The notes under the pieces are model-generated. The model had not been told where the DNA came from. It saw nothing but the letters and a program-made list of their open reading frames with translations, and did no database searches. The position numbers were made by a program, and so were the translations under genes. From Hippophae tibetana (lineage: Eukaryota; Streptophyta; Magnoliopsida; Rosales; Elaeagnaceae): DNA of 64,000 bases. Shown in pieces: positions 57,889-64,000 of the stretch. The number at the start of each line of letters is the position of its first letter. Positions within the stretch are counted from its first letter, which is position 1. Location: contig CM072810.1 in the NCBI GenBank assembly GCA_037013495.1, forward strand, positions 21,211,343 through 21,275,342. The letters run 5' to 3'.

Positions 57889-58842
57889 GGTGGCATTTGG
57901 TTCACTGGAATGGAATGGAATTGGAATTAATTCCTTCCAATTTTATGTTTAGTTATGCTAAAAAGTGGGAATGGAATGGAATCGATTCCTAAAAGAGAAC
58001 GAATGAGATTTTCTTCTCTCCCCCTTAGGAATCATGATTTCATTCCCATCTTAATGTTTTATTCTAATTTTACCTCAACCCCAAATATAACCTAAATCCT
58101 ATGCCTTAGACCCTAAACCCTATACTGTAAACCCAAAACCCCAAAATCCAAAACCCTAAACCCTAATTAGAAAATTAATAATTTGAACCCTAAACCTTAA
58201 CCCATAAATATAACCCTAAATCCTAATCCATATACCATGTATCTTATACTCTATACCCTATACCCTAAATCTTAAACCATAAACCCTAAAACCCAAAACC
58301 TTAAACCCTAAATCATATTTAGAAAAATTATGTTTTTAACCTTAATCTAAAATCTTAAATCCTAAACCCTATTTAGAAAAATAATAATTTTAATCCTAAA
58401 CCCACAAATATAACCATAAACCCTAAACCCACAAATATAACCATAAACCCTAAACCTTAAATCCTATACCTTATAACCTATACCTTAAATCCTAAATCCT
58501 AAACCCCTAAATCCTAAACCCTAAACCCTATTTAGAAAAATAATAATTTTAATAATATATTTTATTTTTTAAGTAATAATTATTTAGAAAAATAATTACT
58601 TCAATAGTGTATTTTATCTAACAAAAAAATAACAATTAAATGATATTATTTAAATTTTATTGAATATATGGAAATTAAGGTAATATATAGTGTTTTTCAT
58701 TTTATTCTAGTTGTAAACCAAATACTGCAATATGGATTCATTCTTTCATTCCAATGGTCAAATCAAATAATACAATTTCCTTTCTATTCCAATTCTCATT
58801 CTCATTCCCATTCCAATTCTATTCTATGAACTAAACACCACC
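57889..58842. mobile_element. Tourist-like (PIF/Harbinger-type) MITE with telomere-like repeats
   Basis: The inverted ends GGTGGCATTTGGTTCACTGG (57889) and GGTGGTGTTTAGTTCATAGA (58842, minus) continue into paired GGAATGGAATTGG-type repeats. The target duplication is TAA at 57886-57888 and 58843-58845, as expected for PIF/Harbinger. Length is 954 bp and there is no ORF. The middle (58085-58530) is filled with degenerate CCCTAAA repeats. It lies inside the LTR-G element. Confidence 0.88.
58085..58530. repeat. Interstitial telomere-like repeats (CCCTAAA variants)
   Basis: Dozens of CCCTAAA, CCTAAAT, CCCTATA and CCATAAA units occur, the Arabidopsis-type plant telomere motif in one orientation. 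They are broken by three copies of a TTTAGAAAAATAAT-like spacer (near 58319, 58372 and 58531). Units are imperfect and lie inside a MITE, so this is not a chromosome end. Confidence 0.9.
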
Positions 58843-58845
58843 TAA

Positions 58846-59332
58846 GTGAATGGCCAAGGGTAAAAGAGTGAAAAAAGGGCACTATCAACATACATGCGAT
58901 TAGGCCTAACAAACTAGTTCATCATCTCAATAGTGTTGTGATCATTCACAATATCAAATTCAAAAAGGTAGGAGGAAGAAACATTTCAAATTCAAAAGGG
59001 ATGATAGGAAAAGATAGAAACAGAATATCAAGAAGAGATAATAAATTATGAATTTCATCTCAAGAGAAGGTAACTCTACATCCTCTAAGGACAAAATAGG
59101 TAGAGAAACTAGTACACAAGGAATGGAAGCATAAAAATTCTTAAAAAATTCGTCATTATATGAATAATTCAAAGAGAAAAAAGAAAGCCAAGAAAATAAC
59201 CAACCTTTCCTCTATTTCAAGAAAGTCATGGATATTGATAGGATGCTCTACAAGAATGGGTGCCCTGCTAGAGGGATTGGAAGACTCGGGCTACTTTGAC
59301 TTCTTACCGCTTCTAGTATTCTATGGGGCCAT
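58846..59332 (-). pseudogene. LTR-G element gag-like ORF relic
   Basis: The minus strand from an ATG at 59332 reads MAP, a stop, NTRSGKKSK, a stop, then PESSNPSSRAPILVEHPINI, NYSYNDEFFKNFYASI and LEDVELPSLEMKF (to about 59030). The Lys/Ser-rich N-terminus and FFKNFYASI (compare LVxEFYxNI) suggest the same class of plant gag-like protein as the one at 41223-42519, but the match is weaker. The MITE interrupts it. The open frame 58960-59172 is its middle. Confidence 0.4.
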
Positions 59333-59359
59333 ATTCAGTAAAAATTAAAAAGCATGATA

Positions 59360-59510
59360 AATTGGTAAAGTGAGAAGAGAAGGAAACTAATCAAAGGTGT
59401 AAAGAAAGTAGGCACTAGAGAGTTCAATATATAGAAAAAATAGAACCATGTTGTGTACCTTGCCAACCCCCTTATTCGAGTGCTTGGCGAGGTGGTGGAA
59501 AGCTTAGTGG
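59360..59510 (-). mobile_element. LTR G, 5' LTR fragment
   Basis: It resembles 55900-56010 of the 3' LTR: a minus-strand TATA-like TTCTATATATTGAACTC (about 59420-59436), followed on the plus strand by CCTTGCCAACCCCC and GGCGAGGTGGTGG. It is cut at 59511 by the Tat-type element. The rest should lie beyond the window. Confidence 0.4.
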
Positions 59511-60019
59511 TGAGCTAAATTTCTCAAGACCAAAATGTTTAGCAAAAGTAAACTAATACACTCAACATAAAAATTCATGTGACAATCAATCCAAAAGACA
59601 TTCAAATGAGCATATTGTTGAGACTCAATGCTTTCTAGAGAGAGATTAGAGAGAATTTGGTACAATGGGCTAAATCTATGGATCTTCATGAGGGTTCCAT
59701 CTATTTATACCACATTTATGGATACAGGTGTTAGTTATACAATGTATACACATAATTACATGTCATGAGGGCATACTTGGCCTAAATTACAATACGTCAG
59801 AGGTCCAAGTTGAGTTTTACTAATACTGCCCACGAGCTCATGTTGTACTTGAACTTGTGCTGCCTTTGGGCTCGGTCTTCACTTAGGCTCGTGCTACCAT
59901 TAGGCTCGGTCTATCCCTAGTGGGATGTCAAGAGTATTTCATCTTTCTTATTAGGCTAGTGACTCAGTCTAGGGTGGTTTACAAGGGCTGGGATTTGGAT
60001 CAGTCCAAATTTCCAAACA
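59511..60019 (-). mobile_element. Tat/Ogre-type Gypsy element, 3' LTR
   Basis: The minus strand starts TGTTTGGAAATTTGGACTGA at 60019. A TATA box GTATAAATAG lies at about 59696-59705, then CCCTCATGA and a CTCTCTCTAG-rich leader, ending near TTTAGCTCA (59511). This is a common layout in plant Tat-lineage LTRs. The polypurine tract AAAGAGTAAGGGGACTTGA (60020-60039, minus) adjoins it. The partner LTR lies outside the window. Confidence 0.65.
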
Positions 60020-60150
60020 TCAAGTCCCCTTACTCTTTCAACTTGGGCTTCGGTCTGAGGTGGAAGAGTGAATACCAAGCATAGGATACGAACCGTTTGG
60101 ATCCCATAATAAATGCATGTCAGTTGATTGGAAAGAGAAATCCAATGCCC

Positions 60151-60850
60151 CTATATAAAGGGGTGCTTGGGCTGGGACATTATCATTGTTCACTTCAAAA
60201 TTGAGAAATAGTGAAGGTTTCATGCTCTTTCGTTTCACCTCGAGTTATAAAATATTTTTAGTTTGGTGGTAAGAATTCAGATTGTGCTATAATATTTATC
60301 AGTTTGGCTTATTTAGAACTCAAGCGTTGAGAACCTAACAATTTTCTACTTTCTTTTCAGGTCGATTTTAAAAGGATCATTTTCTTTTATTTTTAACTCG
60401 TCTCTAGATAATCTCATTTTCTGCTACCTTACCACCTGCTATTGTTTTTTATTTTTTTGTAGCTTTTAACAAAATGCAAAGAGAAGAGACATCATCTTTT
60501 GGCTCGGGCTCATGGGAGAGTCCCCGATATTCTGGTACAAGTGGAAGCTTAGGGTCTTCTAGCTCAGGTTCTCCTAGCAAAGTGAGTTAGTCTTCACCAT
60601 AGTCGTCTACCTCTACCCCGCATCCAAAAATCGATCCTACTATGAGATTGAGTGTTCTTCAAATTCATATTTCATTGTCTAGGATATGGAGCAAAAAAAA
60701 CAAGAATATAGGATTTAGTGAGCCGATAGGTCACGGTAAAGGCTGGGGGCCATTCCTAAAACTTGTAGGTTGTTTTCCTAGGATGAGGAGAGAATAAGAA
60801 GAACCTATGACATCCCTCCTACAATTCAGATAATGATTCCTTTATAGATG
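60151..60850 (+). pseudogene. Antisense extra ORF of the Tat-type element with its own promoter
   Basis: On the plus strand, opposite to pol, a TATA box CTATATAAAG (60151-60160) is followed by a leader with splice-like TTTTCAG/G (60353-60361) and TTTTTTTGTAG (60453-60463). An ATG at 60474 starts MQREETSSFGSGSWES, with a Ser/Gly-rich run to a TAG at 60588. Beyond the stop the frame continues Ser/Pro-rich, then GFSEPIGHGKGWGPFLKLVG to about 60790. Plant Tat-lineage elements are known to carry extra ORFs, some antisense between pol and the 3' LTR, which matches this position. The product's function is unknown and the copy is broken by several stops. Confidence 0.5.
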
Positions 60851-61044
60851 GTATATTTTAACTAGGCATGTGTTTAACGATACCAGCACCATTACCGATA
60901 CTACTCGGTCTTACTTGGTTTCCCTCGTTAATGCCAATGTTGCTAAGGCATCGGTGTGACTATTCTTGCTTCATGCTATCTTTTTGATCTTGAACTCAAA
61001 GCATTTTTAGCATTCTCATTTTAATCTCTCTAAATACTTCTTCC
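60851..61044 (-). other. Tat element, remnant after RNase H
   Basis: This short region has no integrase motifs. It marks a probable deletion between the RNase H domain and the antisense ORF zone. Confidence 0.5.
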
Positions 61045-61958
61045 TCATTCCATCCTTGCTTCAAATGTTCCCAAAAAGTGATTGACCAATAGCCTAGAAT
61101 CGTTGTGCAAGGTAATTATATATACCTCTAACTTTTTTGCTGTCATAACTCTAAATATGGTAGCTTCATATTCTATGATGTTATTGGTTTTTTGAAAATT
61201 GAGCCTGACCGCGTATTGAAAGCAATTTTCCTCCCCATCCAGTATAACCACCCCTAGTCCTTCACCATTGAAGTTGTGTGCACCATCCACAAATACCTAC
61301 TAGGTCGGTGCATCCTTCTAGTCTATCATACATAACTTCATTGTCTCTGTTTTTTTTAACCTCAGGACCATCAGTGAACTCAGCCACAAATTTCGCCACA
61401 TCCTAACCTTTGATGGTTATTCTAGCCATTTATTTGATGTTATACTCTCCCAATTCCATGGCGATCTGAGCTAGTCTTCCTGCAACCTCTGGATTTGTTA
61501 GTACATTTTTGAGAGGGTGTGAGGTGAGTACTATGATTGAGTATGATCCAAAGTTATTTCAGAGCTTCCGTGTTGTAATCTTGAGAGTAAAGGCAAGTTT
61601 ATCTATGGTGGGATATTTACTTTGGGCCTCTGTTAAAATTTGGTTGACATAGTAGATAGGGTGCTGAATTTTGTTCCTCTCTGTTATCAACGCGGCACTG
61701 CATGTCTGGGGTGTGATAGCCAGATATAAATAGAGAATTTCTCTTGGTAAGGGGTTGACTAGGATAGGGGGATTACTAAGGTATTTCTTTTTATTTCTTT
61801 AAAGGTTTTATTGTAATCCTCGTTCCAAAAGATACTCTTGTTCTTTCTTAACATCTTAAAGAAGGGGATACACTTATTTACGCGTTTGGCAATGAATCCG
61901 CTCAATGCCCCTATTCTTCTATTTAGTTGTTGTATACCCTTAAGATTACTAGGTGGCC
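61045..61958 (-). pseudogene. Tat element RNase H domains
   Basis: The minus strand gives YYVNQILTEAQSKYPTIDKL, then LAQIAMELGEYNIK and DVAKFVAEFTDGPE, the Gypsy RNase H (about 61700-61360). It is followed by a second domain: VDGAHNFNGEGLGVVILDGE, YAVRLNFQKTNNIIEYEATI and HNDSRLLVNHFLGTFEARME (61290-61045). The DG..N..G.G, EYEA and DS motifs are those of the archaeal-type RNase H found in Tat/Ogre-lineage elements. The frame is open in 61045-61290 but broken upstream by a TAG. Confidence 0.82.
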
Positions 61959-62532
61959 CACTACTACAAAAATGGGTATTTAAGTTGCTGTGTAAAGTCA
62001 GTTTTTGGAAAAAACCGACTTATAATGAATTTAAAATCGGTTTAGTGTAGAACTGACGCTATCCACGTTGGATGTAGCGTCGGTTGACGTGGAGAACCGA
62101 CGCTATCCACGTAGGGGAATATGAATTGTTATATGGATCAACTATTTTTTTTCTCATAATGCTTGTGAAGGCCAATCAAGATTCTAAGCCAACCAAGCTT
62201 ACTCGATCGCATAATTACACTTTGACGACATTATTTTATTTGTAATTTAAGTTAACTAGATGTATTATATATACATTATTTGTTTTTGTAATAAATTTAA
62301 TTATCAAGTAATTAAATATATTTAAATTTTTAATCATTTGTATTATTATTTATATTTTAGTTTTTTTATGCTATATATATATTGAATAATACAAAAAATG
62401 AAAATAAAAATAAAAACAAATCATAAAATGTACGGGTAAAGTCGGTTCATCGTGTGAATCGACTTTACATTTTAAGTCGCTAAATTTAAAGTCTATTTTT
62501 AACCGACTTTAATGCCTATTTCTGTAGTAGTG
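61959..62532. mobile_element. Non-autonomous CACTA (En/Spm) element with GCC target duplication
   Basis: It starts CACTACTACAAAAATGGG at 61959 and ends in the inverse, CACTACTACAGAAATAGG at 62532. GCC flanks it at 61956-61958 and 62533-62535, the 3-bp duplication of CACTA elements. Subterminal AACCGACTT/AAGTCGG motifs recur at both ends, and GACGCTATCCACGT occurs twice (about 62047 and 62099). At 574 bp it has no transposase. It interrupts the Tat pol between RT and RNase H. Confidence 0.96.
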
Positions 62533-62535
62533 GCC

Positions 62536-63638
62536 TCATATTTACCAATGCATGTATTTTGTTTGGATTGGTCTCGATTCCTCTTGCTGGCATGAGGTAC
62601 CCCATGAATTTTCTTATAGACACACCAAAAATGCATTTTTTTGGGTTAAGTTTCATGCCATACCTCCATATCACTTAGAATATGTCTTGTAAATCTCTAA
62701 TATGGTTTAGGGGTTAAGTTGAATTGACCACTATTTCATCAATGTATTCTTCAAGATTCCTACCCAACTGCTTTTCGAACATTTTATTGATGAGGCATTG
62801 ATATGTTGCACCCGCATTTTTCAATTTGAGTGGCATTCTTGTGTAACAAAACGTTCCTTCTTTTGTTATTAAAGAATTTTTCTCCTCATCCTCTAGGTGC
62901 ATCTTGATTTGGTGATATCCAGAATATTCGTCTAAGAAACTCATCAACCTAATCCCGGAGGAGGCGTCTACCAGCTGATCAATACTTGGGAGGGGAAGTA
63001 GTCTTTGGGATATGCCTCATTTAGATCGGTGAAGACAACACACATGTGAGATTCTCCACACCTTTTTTACTAGTACCACATTTGAGATCCATGAGGGATA
63101 CTTGACTTCCCTAATGACCCCCACCTTATTGAAGGTAGCTACATGATGTTTGATTGCCTCATTTTTTCTCTGGAGAATTTTCTTTTTTGTTGTTGAATTG
63201 GTCTAGCTTTAGGTCAACGTTTAGCTTATGTGTTATAACCCTTGAATCAATTCCTGATATGTCCATAGGGGCTCATGCAAAGATGTCTACATTAGCTCTG
63301 TGAAATAATGAAAGTTGTTCCTCGAGCTCCACCTTTAAATCGTCACCTATCTTCACAAGATGGCTTTTTTCCCTCATTATCCATTAGAAAATATTTTACT
63401 TATTTAGATAAACTGACTTCATTATGGCTTTATTCCTTGGTCTCTTTGGAGGGATACCTCTTGGTGATTGCTATTTGGGGGTAGTTTCTTTCATTGTGGC
63501 ATTATAACAACTCCTAGCATTCTTTTGATCTCCTATCACCACTTCAGGACCTTCAATCGTAGGAAATTTGATTACCTGGTGGAAGGTGGATGGGACTACC
63601 TTTATCTTGTGTATCTAGGGTCTTCCTAGGATGGAATT
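62536..63638 (-). pseudogene. Tat element reverse transcriptase
   Basis: The minus strand reads MDISGIDSRVITHKLNVDLK (about 63270-63200), then a decayed VDFTDLNEACP equivalent (near 63020). An open frame at 62947-62714 follows: SFLDEYSGYHQIKMHLEDEE, FCYTRMPLKLKNAGATYQCL and GRNLEEYIDEIVVNST. The catalytic motif is YIDE, with Glu for the second Asp of YVDD, and the family's MPFGLKNAGATYQ is MPLKLKNAGATYQ. PKKMHFWV-like sequence follows near 62640. Confidence 0.85.
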
Positions 63639-63992
63639 TTAATATAGCGGGGCATCAATGATGACAAAATTGGTCATTATTGTTACCCCTTTTATCATAA
63701 CAGGTAGGATCACCATTCCTTTTGCGTAGATGGTTCTATTATTGAATCCTATGAGAGGAAGCTCTACTTTGGTAATTTTGGTGTCTCTTAGCCCAAGAGC
63801 CCCAGTGGTAGTCAAGAAAAGGAGGTCCAGTGAACTCCATGTATCAATCATTATTCGAGGGACATCGCAAGACTCAATCCTCAGGGTTATCACTAGAGGG
63901 TCCTCGTGATAGGATGAGGTTTTGTCCCTTTCTGTGAAGATTATTTTGGTAAGGGATCTCACTTTATCCAAAACGTATACGTGAGGGGGCAT
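63639..63992 (-). pseudogene. Tat element aspartic protease region
   Basis: The open minus-strand frame reads IIFTERDKTSSYHEDPLVIT, then VPRIMIDTWSSLDLLFLTTT, ELPLIGFNNRTIYAKGMVIL and FVIIDAPLY. This is the retropepsin of Tat-type Gypsy elements (HxDPLVI, ILIDxGSSxDIL, LxGFxG, DFxVxDxPSxYN). The active-site triplet DTG/DSG is DTW, which should inactivate the enzyme. The frame begins near the window edge and is 5' partial. The 117-residue length covers most of the domain. Confidence 0.85.
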
Positions 63993-64000
63993 TATGTAGC

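Larger units (their letters stand above)
59511..64000 (-). mobile_element. Tat/Ogre-type Ty3/Gypsy retrotransposon, cut by the window edge
   Basis: On the minus strand, protease, RT, RNase H and a second RNase H-like domain are read from 63992 to 61045. Then come an antisense ORF zone, a polypurine tract and the 3' LTR. A CACTA element (61959-62532) interrupts pol. No integrase was found between 61045 and 60870, so it is deleted or lost. Gag and the 5' LTR are beyond 64000. Confidence 0.8.

Noticed and set aside
58085..58530. Possible chromosome end or subtelomere
   Set aside because: The CCCTAAA-type units are degenerate and enclosed by MITE ends with TAA target duplications, with retrotransposon sequence on both sides.

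Overview
The window is plant nuclear DNA, very AT-rich, and consists almost entirely of nested, decayed transposable elements. It contains Athila-type Ty3/Gypsy, Tat/Ogre-type Gypsy and Ty1/Copia elements, an Ac-like hAT element with a BED finger, a CACTA non-autonomous element with a CACTACTAC terminus, a Tourist-like MITE and Arabidopsis-type telomere-like (CCCTAAA) repeats. This fits repeat-rich (for example pericentromeric) DNA of a flowering plant, probably a dicot. The species cannot be told from the sequence. I found no convincing intact host gene, rRNA or tRNA.

Layout, left to right. At 1-1.55 kb there is an LTR-like promoter fragment and anonymous AT-rich DNA. A dead Copia element (Copia-1, minus strand, about 1.57-7.09 kb) is split by a solo LTR (2595-3919). 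An Athila-type element A (minus, about 7.15-22.03 kb) keeps decayed gag, reverse transcriptase, RNase H and integrase; it is split by element B (plus, 13439-20340), a related element with no recognisable pol that itself holds another solo LTR. Next is element C (plus, 22605-36609), a third Athila-type element with both LTRs. Its protease is split by a solo LTR with a perfect target duplication (25794-27197), its pol has collapsed into an RT-integrase fusion, and its 3' region carries a complete 5001-bp hAT transposon (29582-34582) with perfect 8-bp target duplications.

From 37.7 to 42.6 kb lies a minus-strand LTR element with a plant-transposon-type gag-like ORF and no recognisable pol. Its 3' LTR contains a CACTA-like insertion and its LTR/polypurine junction is tandemly duplicated. 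An LTR of the same family as the one inside Copia-1 lies at 44091-45651. A second Copia element (Copia-2, minus, 47445-about 52213) has both LTRs, a primer-binding site and a polyprotein full of stops. It is followed by a 5'-truncated LINE with an RNase H tail (52.75-53.34 kb) and two adjacent foldback elements (54.0-54.75 kb). The right end is a minus-strand LTR element (about 54.97-59.5 kb) holding a 954-bp Tourist-like MITE packed with degenerate telomere repeats. It is invaded in its right LTR by a Tat/Ogre-type Gypsy element (minus, 59511 to the window end). That element carries a 574-bp CACTA element in its pol and an antisense ORF with its own TATA box between pol and the 3' LTR.

No protein-coding element appears functional. 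All three Gypsy reverse transcriptases have lost the second Asp of the YxDD motif, the Copia-2 integrase and Copia-1 protease have lost catalytic residues, and the hAT transposase has stops in its dimerisation domain. The value of the window is the readable order of insertions, with intact target duplications at several nesting levels.
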